A stretch of DNA of 58,514 nt from an uncultured Eubacteriales bacterium (GTDB taxonomy: Bacteria > Bacillota > Clostridia > Christensenellales > CAG-1252). The position numbers and the translations under genes were made by a program. Shown here in pieces: positions 32,167 to 41,354 of this stretch. The notes beneath the pieces were generated by a model, which was not told where the DNA came from, ran no database searches, and saw nothing but the letters and a program-made list of their open reading frames with translations. Location: positions 1 through 58,514 of the forward strand of contig CADBTQ010000079.1 of assembly GCA_902797685.1 (NCBI GenBank), written 5' to 3'. Numbering within the stretch: the first letter of the stretch is position 1; each line of letters begins with the position of its first letter.

Positions 32167-33147
32167 ATGATACAACTACTCAACGTCAACAAAACCTACC
32201 CCTCGCGAGACGGGGACGTGGTCGCCCTCAAGGGGGTCAACTTGACCATACCCGACCGCGAGATCTACGGCATCATCGGCTTGTCGGGCGCGGGCAAAAG
32301 CACCTTGGTGCGCTGCATCAATCTGCTCGAAAAACCCACCTCGGGCAAGGTGCTGATCGACGGTGAAGACTTGACCCAAGTCAAGCCCAAGCGCCTTAGG
32401 GAGATCCGCAAGCAGATCGGCATGATCTTTCAGCACTTCAACCTGCTCGAACAGCGCACCGTGTTGGACAACGTGCGCTTTCCCCTGGAACTGACGCACA
32501 CCCCGAGACCCGAGCAAAAACGCCGCGCCGAGGAGTTGCTCGATCTCGTCGGACTATCCGACAAGGCGGGGGCGTACCCTTCCCAACTGTCGGGCGGACA
32601 ACAACAGCGGGTGGCGATCGCGCGCGCTTTGGCGACCGAGCCCAAGTACTTACTGTGCGACGAAGCGACAAGCGCTCTTGACCCCAACACCACCCAATCC
32701 ATCTTGCAGCTATTGCAAAAGATCAACCGCGAATTGGGGGTGACGGTGGTCGTCATCACCCACGAACTCAAGGTGGTGGAGAGCATTTGCACTTCGGTCG
32801 CGGTGTTGGACCACTCTACCGTGGTCGAGGCGGGCGATATGCGCACGGTGTTTGCCTCTCCCCGCTCGGACATCGCCAAACAACTGATTTTGCCCCACTT
32901 GGAGCCGTCCGCGCTCCCGAGGCTGAGGCTGGTGTTTGACGGCGCGTCCACCGACGTACCCGTCATTTCGGGACTTGCCAAGGACACGGGGGTGGCGGTC
33001 AACATTCTGTTTGCCGACACCAAGACCATCGAGGGCAACACCTTCGGACACATGGTCATCGAATTGCCCCAAGACGAGGCGGATCAAGCCGCCGTCAAAA
33101 CGTATTTGGACGACAAGGGCGTGCGGTACGAGGAGGACGCGGTATGA
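32167..33147 (+). CDS. metN: Methionine ABC transporter ATPase
   Basis: A 326-aa ATPase with Walker A GLSGAGKST near residue 38, signature LSGGQQQR near 140 and Walker B LLCDEATSALDP. The C-terminal ~75 residues form a NIL domain, the methionine-sensing regulatory domain of MetN that binds methionine and inhibits transport. Overlaps metI by 4 nt. Preceded by a weak AGGA site. Confidence 0.93.
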   Translation: MIQLLNVNKTYPSRDGDVVALKGVNLTIPDREIYGIIGLSGAGKSTLVRCINLLEKPTSGKVLIDGEDLTQVKPKRLREIRKQIGMIFQHFNLLEQRTVLDNVRFPLELTHTPRPEQKRRAEELLDLVGLSDKAGAYPSQLSGGQQQRVAIARALATEPKYLLCDEATSALDPNTTQSILQLLQKINRELGVTVVVITHELKVVESICTSVAVLDHSTVVEAGDMRTVFASPRSDIAKQLILPHLEPSALPRLRLVFDGASTDVPVISGLAKDTGVAVNILFADTKTIEGNTFGHMVIELPQDEADQAAVKTYLDDKGVRYEEDAV

Positions 33148-33896
33148 GCGATTTGCTAAGACAACTGTTTACGGACGGCAGCATCGGCACGGGCCTCTTG
33201 GAGACCGTGTATCTCACCCTCATTTCCACCGCGTTCGCCTACCTCTTGGGACTACCCTTGGGGCTATTGTTGTACGTCACCGACAGAGGGGGGCTCAAAC
33301 CCTGTCTGCCCCTCAACAAAACGATCGGGATCGTCGTCAACTTGTTGCGCTCTATCCCCTTCGTCATCCTGATGGTCGCCTTTTTGCCCGTCGCCAAAGC
33401 CATCGTGGGCACGAGCTTGGGCAACAAAGCCATGATCGTCATGTTGATCGTAGCGGCGGCGCCCTTTGTGGCGCGCATGGTGGAGTCCTCCGCCAAAGAG
33501 GTCAAGGGGGGCGTGATCGAGGCGGCGAAGTCGATGGGCGCGAGCAATATGCAGATATTGTTCAAAGTGATCCTGCCCGAAGCCAAACCCGCCCTCATCG
33601 TGGGCGCGATCATCACCACCGTCAACGTCATCGGCTACTCGGCGATGGCGGGTACCATCGGCGGGGGCGGATTGGGCGCGATCGCCATCACCTACGGCTA
33701 CCAACGCTTCAAAGACGACGTGATCTGGGTGTGCGTGGCGTTGATGGTGATACTGGTACAAGTGCTGCAAGAGGTGGGTATGTTCGTCGCCCGCCGCACC
33801 GACAAGCGGGTGCGCTCCGGCCATCGTCGCAAAACGGTCGCCGAAGAGCCCAAACCTTGTTTTTTGAACAAAACAGGATCATCCCAAAGGAGATAA
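33144..33896 (+). CDS. metI: Methionine ABC transporter permease
   Basis: A 250-aa permease with five membrane helices. The EAA loop is EAAKSMGASNMQILFKVILPEAKPAL, as in MetI. The C-terminus has an extra ~30-residue basic tail after the last helix. The metQ ribosome binding site lies in its last codons. Confidence 0.9.
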   Translation: MSDLLRQLFTDGSIGTGLLETVYLTLISTAFAYLLGLPLGLLLYVTDRGGLKPCLPLNKTIGIVVNLLRSIPFVILMVAFLPVAKAIVGTSLGNKAMIVMLIVAAAPFVARMVESSAKEVKGGVIEAAKSMGASNMQILFKVILPEAKPALIVGAIITTVNVIGYSAMAGTIGGGGLGAIAITYGYQRFKDDVIWVCVALMVILVQVLQEVGMFVARRTDKRVRSGHRRKTVAEEPKPCFLNKTGSSQRR

Positions 33897-33898
33897 TT

Positions 33899-34729
33899 AT
33901 GAAAAAATTGATCGCTATCCTCGCTATCCTCGCCATCGCCGCCGCCTCGGCGGTGGGGCTTGTCGCCTGCAAGGGAACGGACGAGCATACCATCGTGGTG
34001 GGCGCGAGTTCCACCCCGCACGCCGAGATCTTGGCGGTGGTCAAAGACGCGCTCCTTTCTCAGGGCTACACCCTCAAGATCGTCACTTACGACGACTACG
34101 TACTCCCCAATTTGGCGCTGGAAGAGGGCAGTTTGGACGCCAACTACTTCCAACACACCCCCTACCTCAATACCTTTAACGCCCAAAAAGGCACCCACTT
34201 GGTGGCGGTGGACAAGATCCACTACGAGCCCTTCGGCGTGTACGGCAAGGGCGTGACCCAAGCGGACTTCGATACCGTCAAGACGGGTCGAAAGATCCTC
34301 GTGCCCGACGACGGCAGCAACTGCACCCGCGCTTTGTTCGTGTTGCAGGAGCAAGGGTATATCACCCTCAACGCGGACGCCAAAGCCACCGACAACTTGT
34401 CGGACAAGGATATCCTCGACGGCAGGGGCAACACCGTGATCTTGATCAAAGCCGAAAACTTGGCGGCGCAACTGGGCAACGCGGATAGCGGCACTCTCGC
34501 CGTCATCAACGGCAACTATGCCTTAGCGGCGGGTCTCGACGTCCGCAACGCCCTCGCCATCGAAAACGCCACGGGCGAAGCGGCGAGTTTGTACGCCAAC
34601 GTGATCGCGGTCAAGCAAGGTCACCAAAACGACGCCAAGATCCAAGCGCTCATCACCGCGCTCAAATCGCAAGCCGTCGCGGACTACATCCAAAGCCATT
34701 ACGAGGGAGCGGTCAAGGTTGCGTTTTAG
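33899..34729 (+). CDS. metQ: Methionine-binding lipoprotein
   Basis: A 276-aa substrate-binding lipoprotein of the MetQ/NlpA family. The signal peptide ends in lipobox LVAC near residue 24. The family motifs GASSTPHAEILAVVK, YDDYVLPNLALEEGSLDANYFQHTPYL and INGNYALAAGL are present. It starts three bases after metI with AAGGAG upstream. It would carry D/L-methionine or a related compound to MetNI. Confidence 0.93.
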   Translation: MKKLIAILAILAIAAASAVGLVACKGTDEHTIVVGASSTPHAEILAVVKDALLSQGYTLKIVTYDDYVLPNLALEEGSLDANYFQHTPYLNTFNAQKGTHLVAVDKIHYEPFGVYGKGVTQADFDTVKTGRKILVPDDGSNCTRALFVLQEQGYITLNADAKATDNLSDKDILDGRGNTVILIKAENLAAQLGNADSGTLAVINGNYALAAGLDVRNALAIENATGEAASLYANVIAVKQGHQNDAKIQALITALKSQAVADYIQSHYEGAVKVAF

Positions 34730-34732
34730 CGC

Positions 34733-35015
34733 CTTGTAGCCAAGGCGACAAACGCAGTGATATTCATGCTGCGCATGAGTTATATTTATCCTTGCAGGAT
34801 AAGTGATATTCACGCTACCGCGTGAGTGATATTTGCGCCAATGGCGCAAGTTGAGGTTAAAAAAGATGGTTTGGGTACAAAACCTTGTTAAGTACCCCAA
34901 CCATCTGTTTTTTTACCATAACTTGCCGGTAAGGCAAATATCACTCGCACCCCGTGCGAATATCACTTTGCGTTAGCAAAATATAACTCACGCATAGCGT
35001 GAATATAACTCCGCA
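34733..35015. repeat. Hairpin array A7 (agtgatatt / aatatcact), mirror-organised
   Basis: Left units: tcatgc-tgc-gcatga, ttatcc-ttgca-ggataa, tcacgc-tacc-gcgtga, ttgcgcc-aat-ggcgcaa, separated by agtgatatt (one variant agttatatt). Centre: a terminator at 34860-34914. Right units: ttgcc-ggta-aggcaa, tcgcac-ccc-gtgcga, tttgc-gtta-gcaaa, tcacgc-ata-gcgtga, separated by the inverted word aatatcact (later aatataact). It lies exactly between the convergent metQ and the 70-aa gene. The cleanest example of the family here. Confidence 0.9.
34860..34914. terminator. Central terminator of array A7
   Basis: AGATGGTTTGGGTAC pairs with GTACCCCAACCATCT with one mismatch, with an A-run before and a T-run after. 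Confidence 0.8.
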
Positions 35016-35026
35016 CGTCGGGCGGC

Positions 35027-35239
35027 TCACTTCCATCTCTTCCACAATATCCCCAAGGTCACGCCTCCGCCTATGGCGACGAGCAGGGCGACGATACCCA
35101 AAGGCAGGGTGGCTTTGGGCAGGTTGCCGCTCCCCAAAAACATACCGAGCAAAACGGCGGTAGCGATTGCGAGTGCCACGGTCACGGCGGTCAAGGCGAT
35201 CGTCAATTCCAGTAGCCATTTATTCTTGTCCTTTTCCAT
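35027..35239 (-). CDS. Small membrane protein, 70 aa, unknown
   Basis: Two hydrophobic helices (about 10-34 and 45-65) with a short SGNLPKAT loop and a basic end (WKRWK). Its ATG lies inside the last codons of the GLUG protein gene and has GGAGGAAGAG upstream, so it is the last gene of that operon. No family is recognised; it may associate with the upstream surface protein. Confidence 0.65.
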   Translation of the reverse strand: MEKDKNKWLLELTIALTAVTVALAIATAVLLGMFLGSGNLPKATLPLGIVALLVAIGGGVTLGILWKRWK

Positions 35240-37136
35240 ACCAATACTCTTCCTCCAGTATCAAGGTCTGCGAGTAGGCGTAGGTCGTCACGCCCGTCAC
35301 CTCGCTCGCCTGCTTGTCTTCCGCTTCGCTTGCACGATCCAATCCCACCACGGGCAAGGTGGTGACCTCGGTACCCAAGGCGATTTGTTGCAACAAGCAC
35401 TTGTTGCCCGTATAGCGAGACGTCTCGGTCAAGGCGGTCACACCCGCCAACACGCCCATACCGCAGGACGAGCGGTTGTCTTGATTATAGTTATAGCTGA
35501 GCCGTCCCAAATAGACCGTGCGTTCGATCGCGCCGTAGTCGCTGCCGACCACCCCGCCGAGATAAATGACGAAGCCCACCGCCTGCACTTGTCCCACCAC
35601 GTTGCAGCGGGTAATGCTTGCCGACGAGTCCTCGTCGCTTCCGTTGTTGGCGGCGATACCGCCCACGTTGCCCACGGTCAGGCGTTCGCCCCCGCCGATC
35701 ACTTTGCCCGCAAAAGCACAATGGTCGATCGACCCCTCGTTGGTGCTGACGATACCCCCGACCGAGGCTTGGCTGACGATATAGTTGCCCTCGCCCGCGT
35801 CCTCGGGGACGTCGATATTTTGCTTGTAGCCTTGCACCGTGCCTTCCACCGTGCAGCCCTTGATCTCCCCTTCGTTTTGTCCGGCGATGCCGCCCACCAA
35901 GGGGGACCATTGGTACAAGGCCGAAGTTTGGGTTAATTCGCTCACCGACGCCACCGTGCAACCCTCGATCACGCCTTCGTTGCAATACGCCACCCCGCCC
36001 ATATCCACGTTTTGGCTGAGGACGTACAACCCCAATAGGGCGTTGTCGATCCTGCCGAAGTTGTCGCAAGCAAACGTGCCGAAGCGGCTATCCACCCCGG
36101 CCGTGCCCGTAAGCGACACGCTCGTCTCCCAGTTGATACCGAAAAAGGTTTGGGTATAGTAACCCTCCGCGACCAGGTCTTTCAAAACCCCGTAATTGCG
36201 CACCGCCAGTAGAGAAGTACGCAAAGCGCCTTCCTCGTCCTTTTGGGCGGCGGGGTCGACCGTAAGATTCAAATTGCCCTTAAGGCGCAAGGTCACGTCC
36301 GTCCACTCTCCGTAGTTGTCCCCGACTATCGCCGCCCAATCCCCTTTGACGGCGACGTCCCCCTCGAGTTCGATCACGGCATGGCTGAGTTTGCCCTCGA
36401 ATCGGCTCCACAAAGGAGCGTCGCCCAAAGTCAAAGACAAGGTGTGCCCCCCTGCGTCAATATCGCACTTGACTACGTCGCCCGAAGGGAGCGCCATATC
36501 TTCGGTCAGTTTGTATTTGCCCTCTTTGGACAGGACTTTTTGCAAGTCGTTTTCCGCCGCAATCGCGATACGATAATCCCACCCGCCCATCGACATGGCG
36601 GACAAGGTCGTCCCCGCCAAGGACAGCAGCAAGGCGATCACCAGTAGCGCGGCGACCGCCCCTATCGTCAGGCGGCGGGACAAACGCATACGGGGCTTGG
36701 GCAAATACAGTTTGCCCTTCTTTTCGTAAGGCTCCAAGTCGAAAGCGTGTTGATAGATGGCGGTAAGGCGTTTTTTGTCCTCTTTGCTCGCGTCCACCCA
36801 AGCCGACTTGAGATCGGGCGAGCCCACCACCGCCATCATCTCGACGGGGGTGACGATCTTGTCCGTCCCCGCCCAATAGCGCAAGGCTTTGCCCGCGCAA
36901 GAGGCAAAGCGGCGGTACAGCCACCAAGGCTCCTCCGCTATCTCGTAGCGGGTCTCTTTGATCAATTCCTCCCGATGAGCCGAAAGAAGCTTGCGACTGC
37001 CGTACAAATACAGCACGCCAAGCAGCGGAAAACGCCCGTAACACACGTTACGGGTCTTGCGGTCGTACACCTCGTCAAATGCCTTGACGTCGTCTTTGAC
37101 CGCCGCGTCTAACAGTCGGCTCAACGTTTCGTTCAT
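35220..37136 (-). CDS. Membrane-anchored GLUG-motif surface protein
   Basis: A 638-aa protein. The N-terminal ~150 residues are cytoplasmic, helical and of unknown family. One membrane helix follows at about 155-177. The exterior part starts with a lipid-free stalk and is built of repeated short beta strands, including several GLUG-like units (VGGIAGQNEGEIKGCTVEGTV, VGGIVSTNEGSIDHCAFAGKV, VGGIAANNGS, LGGVVGSDYGAIE). GLUG repeats form beta-helix-like exported domains, often adhesive. Its start overlaps the stop of the coiled-coil gene. Confidence 0.7.
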   Translation of the reverse strand: MNETLSRLLDAAVKDDVKAFDEVYDRKTRNVCYGRFPLLGVLYLYGSRKLLSAHREELIKETRYEIAEEPWWLYRRFASCAGKALRYWAGTDKIVTPVEMMAVVGSPDLKSAWVDASKEDKKRLTAIYQHAFDLEPYEKKGKLYLPKPRMRLSRRLTIGAVAALLVIALLLSLAGTTLSAMSMGGWDYRIAIAAENDLQKVLSKEGKYKLTEDMALPSGDVVKCDIDAGGHTLSLTLGDAPLWSRFEGKLSHAVIELEGDVAVKGDWAAIVGDNYGEWTDVTLRLKGNLNLTVDPAAQKDEEGALRTSLLAVRNYGVLKDLVAEGYYTQTFFGINWETSVSLTGTAGVDSRFGTFACDNFGRIDNALLGLYVLSQNVDMGGVAYCNEGVIEGCTVASVSELTQTSALYQWSPLVGGIAGQNEGEIKGCTVEGTVQGYKQNIDVPEDAGEGNYIVSQASVGGIVSTNEGSIDHCAFAGKVIGGGERLTVGNVGGIAANNGSDEDSSASITRCNVVGQVQAVGFVIYLGGVVGSDYGAIERTVYLGRLSYNYNQDNRSSCGMGVLAGVTALTETSRYTGNKCLLQQIALGTEVTTLPVVGLDRASEAEDKQASEVTGVTTYAYSQTLILEEEYWYGKGQE

Positions 37137-37852
37137 TACTTTTTGGTTTTGACCCCTCTATCCTTCGCCCAACGGTCCAAAGCGTCGAAGAGGTACGCCT
37201 CGTCCACGTCCTTTTGCTCCACCAACTTTTTGAGGAGCGCATTGTTGGCGCGATATTCGCCAAGGAGCGCCTCGATGTCCTCTCCCTGCTTGCCCAACTC
37301 CTTGACGATATTGTCGCTTTGCGAGCGGATGCCGTCTAAGCGGCTGGTGGAATCCGCCAACCCCTTGGACACGTCCTTGTTGACGAAATCGCTCACCTTT
37401 TGCACGTTGGCGTTGTAGTTTTCGAGCGAGCGCTGCAACTCCTTGACGTTGTAGTTGTTGCGCTTTTCTTCCACGATGGCGTCCAGTTTGGACAACTGCT
37501 CGTCCACTCGCTTTTCCATATCCCCTACTTTGTCCAACCCTTCCTGCATCTTGCCCATGGCGGCGGACAACTTGCCCACCTCTTCCACGTAGCGCGCGCC
37601 CATACTGACGAAGCGGTCGATCTGGGCGGACAGGTCGGCGCTACGCGCCGCTTGCTTGGATAGGTCTTGATAGATCCTCTCCAATTTGCCCGCCACGTCC
37701 CCCTCGAAAGCGTTGTTGAGGGTGCCGATGTCCTCGCGCAACCCCTGGTAGGTGTCCACAAACTGGGTCAGGCTGTCCAATACGGGCGCCAGCATGTCGC
37801 GGTACCCCAAAAACGCGTTGATCAACTCTTGGATATTGGCGATTTCCATCAT
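37136..37852 (-). CDS. Coiled-coil protein, 238 aa, unknown
   Basis: It is almost entirely heptad-like helix from about residue 40 to 215, with few aromatic residues and no membrane segment (VEEVGKLSAAMGKMQEGLDKVGDMEKRVDEQ is part of it). The N-terminus starts MMEIANIQELINAFLGYRD. It lies between a UvrD-like helicase and a membrane surface protein, overlapping both neighbours by 1-4 nt. A structural or adaptor role is inferred; no family assigned. Confidence 0.65.
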   Translation of the reverse strand: MMEIANIQELINAFLGYRDMLAPVLDSLTQFVDTYQGLREDIGTLNNAFEGDVAGKLERIYQDLSKQAARSADLSAQIDRFVSMGARYVEEVGKLSAAMGKMQEGLDKVGDMEKRVDEQLSKLDAIVEEKRNNYNVKELQRSLENYNANVQKVSDFVNKDVSKGLADSTSRLDGIRSQSDNIVKELGKQGEDIEALLGEYRANNALLKKLVEQKDVDEAYLFDALDRWAKDRGVKTKK

Positions 37853-40206
37853 CTATTCTCCTTTTTGTATTGCTTCATTTTGTTTACCAACTCACGCCTA
37901 CTCTCCCGCAACTCGTCCAAATCCCTACGGGTGACCTCGCTAAGCAAGCGCACCACGGACGGATTGTCGGTAAGATGGGGCAGGTAGCGGAGCATATTGA
38001 CGTCCAATTTGCCCTCGCCCTCTCCCGAAGTGGCGTCAAGCAGGCGGATCAGATCCTCGTCGCCCGAGGCGACAAAACACTTGCGCGCGTCGGATAGCGC
38101 CCCCATCTGCCAAAAGGACACGCCGGCAGAAAGAGAGTCGCCCTCTTCGTAAAGTCGGGCGTACACGTCAATACGCGCGATCTCCCACCCCGCGTTGGAT
38201 AGCCGCAAAGCCGCCGTCTTGGCGTTGGCGAATTGCCCGAGGGAGATAAACTGCTCGATACGAGATCGCTGTTCCCCTTCGTCCAATCGCTTGCCCGCCA
38301 CCTTTTCGAGGTCGGTCAACGCCAAGGAAGCGTCTTTGGTCTCGAAGTGCTTGGCGACCAATTCGCTCCAAAGGGGCGGTATGCTCCCTTCCACCAAGTA
38401 CAAATGACGGCGCGCGCGGCTGGCGCCCACGTAAAACAGGTTGAAATAGTAGCGATAGACCGAGTTTTCGTCCGCCGTCTTGCGGCTGATCCGCTTGCGG
38501 GACAGGGTATCCCACTCTTTGTTGTAGCTATCGAGCAGATGGTACAGCACCACCACGTCCCGCTCCAAGCCCTTGACCTCGCTGACGGTGAGGATCTCTT
38601 GGGTGGGGAGAGCGTGCCGCAACTTCTCTTTGAGGGCGCGGTCGGGCACCACGATCGTGGCTTCCTGCTCCCGTTTTGCCAACCCCTCGACGAAGTTTTT
38701 GTCCTTGACCGAGGTGGCGGTCACCGTCTGTCCGTCGTCCACCGCGCTCCCCGCCAATACGAAAGAGTGGGTGCCGAAGGTGGCGGCGTTGAGGGCGCCC
38801 ACCTCGTCCAATATCTCCTGTATCTTGCGCCCCGAGCGATAGTTGGCTCTAAGGGTCGCCACCCGCGCCGTCTCGGCGTCGAACAACAGCCTCTTGAGGT
38901 AAGCGAAGCGGAAAAAGGCGGGGTTGATCATCTGCAATGCGTCGCCCACGCAAAAGAGCTTGCGCCCCAAGCGAGATAGCAACACCAAAGTGACCTCGGC
39001 GTAGTCTTGCACCTCGTCCGCGATCACCAAACTGTAAGTGGGCAACTCCAAGGCGAGCAGCTTGCGGGAGAGGGTGTTGTTGTCCTCTCTCCCCTCTTTG
39101 GCAAGATAGCGGGCGTAGTCTTCGCCGAGGGCGTAGATCTCCTCGCACGCTCCTTTGCCAAAACTCTCCTCCCGCATGGCGACGTAGCTCGCCTTGTCCA
39201 ACGTTTTATCGGGGTTGGCGGGGTCGCACCACCCCTCGATCAAACCGAATATCTCTTTGTAGACGATCTCCGCGCCCAGCGAGCGCAGTTTGTCAAGCCG
39301 CCCCTTGCCGCGAGAGTCTTTGGCGTAGCGGGACGCAAAATACTCCTCGTCCGCCATTCTGACGCTTTTGCCGGTGAGGTCGGTGTAGAAATCCGCCACC
39401 AACTTGTAGTCCACCTTGTGCCCGACGTAATCCGCCACCCCTTCCAAAAAGGCGGGGATATCTTTGACGTCGCCCACTTGAGGGTACAACCCCAACCTGA
39501 GGGCGACCGCGCCTTGCTTGTCCTCGTCCGCAAAAAGGGCGTCGCCATCGCGTATGGCGGCGGACAAAGACAGCACCTCTTGGCGCCACACGTCCACTTT
39601 GGCGGCGGTGTCAAGGAGCAATCCGCGCGAGTAGGTGGTGTACAACACCTTGCCCTTGTAACCTCGGGAAGCGCAATAGATGATCTTGTCGATACAGATA
39701 TTGGTCTTGCCGCTCCCCGCGACCCCTTGCGCCAACACGTTGACGTCGTCCGAAGTGACGAGGGCGTTTTGTTCGTCGGTCAGGGCGGGGAAATACACCC
39801 CCTCTCCCTCGCTTAGGCGATAGCGTTTGGCAAGATCCGCCTTGGGCACTTCTACCTTGCGCCGCTCCAACCTCATCTCGAAGGTGGGATGCTCGGCAAG
39901 GTACGCCACGAAGCGGGTGTCCTCTTTGACGTCCCCGCCGACCGAGGAGTCGTACCCCACGAAGACCAAGTCTTTGCCGAGATCCAGCCAAAACGTGTGT
40001 TCGCCCAAAGTCGCCGTCCACAGTTCCCCTCTATCGAGTGGGGGCAATTCGGCAAGGTGCAATATCACCCCGCCCGCCACTTTGTCCAACAGGCGGTCGA
40101 CTTGGCGAAAACGAGCGGTCTCCTTGAGAAGTCGCTCGGTTTTGAGTACTCTCACGCGGGAACTCAACACGGTATATCGGCAATCTACCTTGACGGTGAT
40201 ACTCAT
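37849..40206 (-). CDS. UvrD-like helicase/ATPase with extra C-terminal domain
   Basis: A 785-aa protein. The first ~150 residues resemble a nuclease-like or HelD-like N-terminal region without clear catalytic residues. Walker A is QGVAGSGKTNICIDK near 157, Walker B/DExx is SLVIADEVQDYAEVTL near 395, and SVYRYYFNLFYVGASRARRHLYLVEG gives the late superfamily 1 motif. The C-terminal ~190 residues are helical and lack known motifs. It differs from HelD at 7185. The start overlaps the stop of the release-factor-like gene (ATGA), so the two are coupled. Confidence 0.78.
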   Translation of the reverse strand: MSITVKVDCRYTVLSSRVRVLKTERLLKETARFRQVDRLLDKVAGGVILHLAELPPLDRGELWTATLGEHTFWLDLGKDLVFVGYDSSVGGDVKEDTRFVAYLAEHPTFEMRLERRKVEVPKADLAKRYRLSEGEGVYFPALTDEQNALVTSDDVNVLAQGVAGSGKTNICIDKIIYCASRGYKGKVLYTTYSRGLLLDTAAKVDVWRQEVLSLSAAIRDGDALFADEDKQGAVALRLGLYPQVGDVKDIPAFLEGVADYVGHKVDYKLVADFYTDLTGKSVRMADEEYFASRYAKDSRGKGRLDKLRSLGAEIVYKEIFGLIEGWCDPANPDKTLDKASYVAMREESFGKGACEEIYALGEDYARYLAKEGREDNNTLSRKLLALELPTYSLVIADEVQDYAEVTLVLLSRLGRKLFCVGDALQMINPAFFRFAYLKRLLFDAETARVATLRANYRSGRKIQEILDEVGALNAATFGTHSFVLAGSAVDDGQTVTATSVKDKNFVEGLAKREQEATIVVPDRALKEKLRHALPTQEILTVSEVKGLERDVVVLYHLLDSYNKEWDTLSRKRISRKTADENSVYRYYFNLFYVGASRARRHLYLVEGSIPPLWSELVAKHFETKDASLALTDLEKVAGKRLDEGEQRSRIEQFISLGQFANAKTAALRLSNAGWEIARIDVYARLYEEGDSLSAGVSFWQMGALSDARKCFVASGDEDLIRLLDATSGEGEGKLDVNMLRYLPHLTDNPSVVRLLSEVTRRDLDELRESRRELVNKMKQYKKENR

Positions 40207-41189
40207 ACTTTGTCCTTGATCGCGGCGATCACCAAGCGGTGAATATCCCCCCGCTCGGCGTCTTTGAGGGGGATCGCCACCCCCGTGCGCTTGTCGGTGA
40301 CCTTGCCCTTTTGCTCGTCCCACACCCTAACGGGATTGCTGCGATCTTTGATCTGCTCCTCCCGCTCGGCGACGTAGCGCATACGGTACAGGCGGTCGTG
40401 CTCGGCTTGCAATTTGGCGAGCAAATGCTCCATCGCCCGCCGCTTGTTGGCGAGTTGGGACCTTTCGTCCTGACAGGTCACCACCGTGCCCGTGGGCAGG
40501 TGGGTCAAGCGAACGGCCGTCTCCACCTTGTTGATATTTTGTCCCCCTTTGCCCGACGAGCAGTAGATATCCACTCGCACGTCCTCGGGGTCTATTTGCA
40601 CTTTGACGTCCTCGACTACGGGCATCACCGCCACGGTGGCGGCGCCCCCTTGCGTCCGCTTTTGCAAGCCGCTCTCTCGTTGCAGTAGTCCGTAGCCGCC
40701 CTCGCCCACCGTCAAACGGTATTGCTTGTCGGCAAAGACCACGTCGCACCCGATCCCTCGTCCGTCCAAATACCGCTTGTAGCTGTCCGCCACCGTTTTG
40801 GCAAAAGAGGGGTCGCTGAGATAGGGTCGGACGGTCATCACGCAAGCTACGTCCCCGCCCGTGGCGCCGACCGCCAGTAACGCCTCCGTCTCCTCCGCTC
40901 GCTCGAGTAGGGCGCGGTCATACTTCTCCACTTCCTCTTGATACAAAGGTTTGAGAATGGGATCGCCCTTTTGCATCTCGGCAAGGGTGCGCTCGTACGC
41001 TTCTTGCGCCTCTTGGAGCCCAAGGTGAGCGCTATAGAGCGCGCGCAAAGAGCGCGCCTTTCTCTCCAAATGGCGGTACAGGCGACCGTCTCCCGCGACC
41101 TCGGGGAGAGACAGTTGCTCGTCGATCTCCCTATAGCGATCGTAAGCGGGCTTGGTTTGGGCAAGTAACTCGGCGATATAGTCGTCCAT
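40203..41189 (-). CDS. Release-factor-like protein lacking the codon-recognition loop
   Basis: A 328-aa protein of the RF1/RF2 family. It has the catalytic GGQ loop SSGKGGQNINKVETAVRLTHLPTG and the following QDERSQLANKRRAMEHLLAKL. The region where RF1 carries HRVQRVPxTExxGRxHTS is much shorter: LQRESGLQKRTQGGAATVAVMP follows directly, so the PxT or SPF tripeptide that reads stop codons is absent. It probably does not decode stop codons by the usual tripeptide and may act in ribosome rescue or in a special termination. First gene of an operon with the helicase. The start chosen gives the normal RF N-terminus. Confidence 0.8.
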   Translation of the reverse strand: MDDYIAELLAQTKPAYDRYREIDEQLSLPEVAGDGRLYRHLERKARSLRALYSAHLGLQEAQEAYERTLAEMQKGDPILKPLYQEEVEKYDRALLERAEETEALLAVGATGGDVACVMTVRPYLSDPSFAKTVADSYKRYLDGRGIGCDVVFADKQYRLTVGEGGYGLLQRESGLQKRTQGGAATVAVMPVVEDVKVQIDPEDVRVDIYCSSGKGGQNINKVETAVRLTHLPTGTVVTCQDERSQLANKRRAMEHLLAKLQAEHDRLYRMRYVAEREEQIKDRSNPVRVWDEQKGKVTDKRTGVAIPLKDAERGDIHRLVIAAIKDKV

Positions 41190-41298
41190 ACGCCTATTGT
41201 ACCGCATTCGGGGGCGTTTTAGCAAGCCCTGTTTGCTTTTAGCAAACGCCGACGGGCAAAGTCCCCCCATTTTGCAAGCCTAACCCTCAAATTGCGTC

Positions 41299-41327
41299 TT
41301 GCGCAAGCGGTCGGGGTGTGGTATAAT
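41299..41327 (+). promoter_or_regulatory. Promoter of the alpha/beta hydrolase gene
   Basis: TTGCGC (41299-41304), 17 bp, TATAAT (41322-41327). Confidence 0.6.
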
Positions 41328-41354
41328 CAATGTAGAATCTATGGGAGGATAGTT

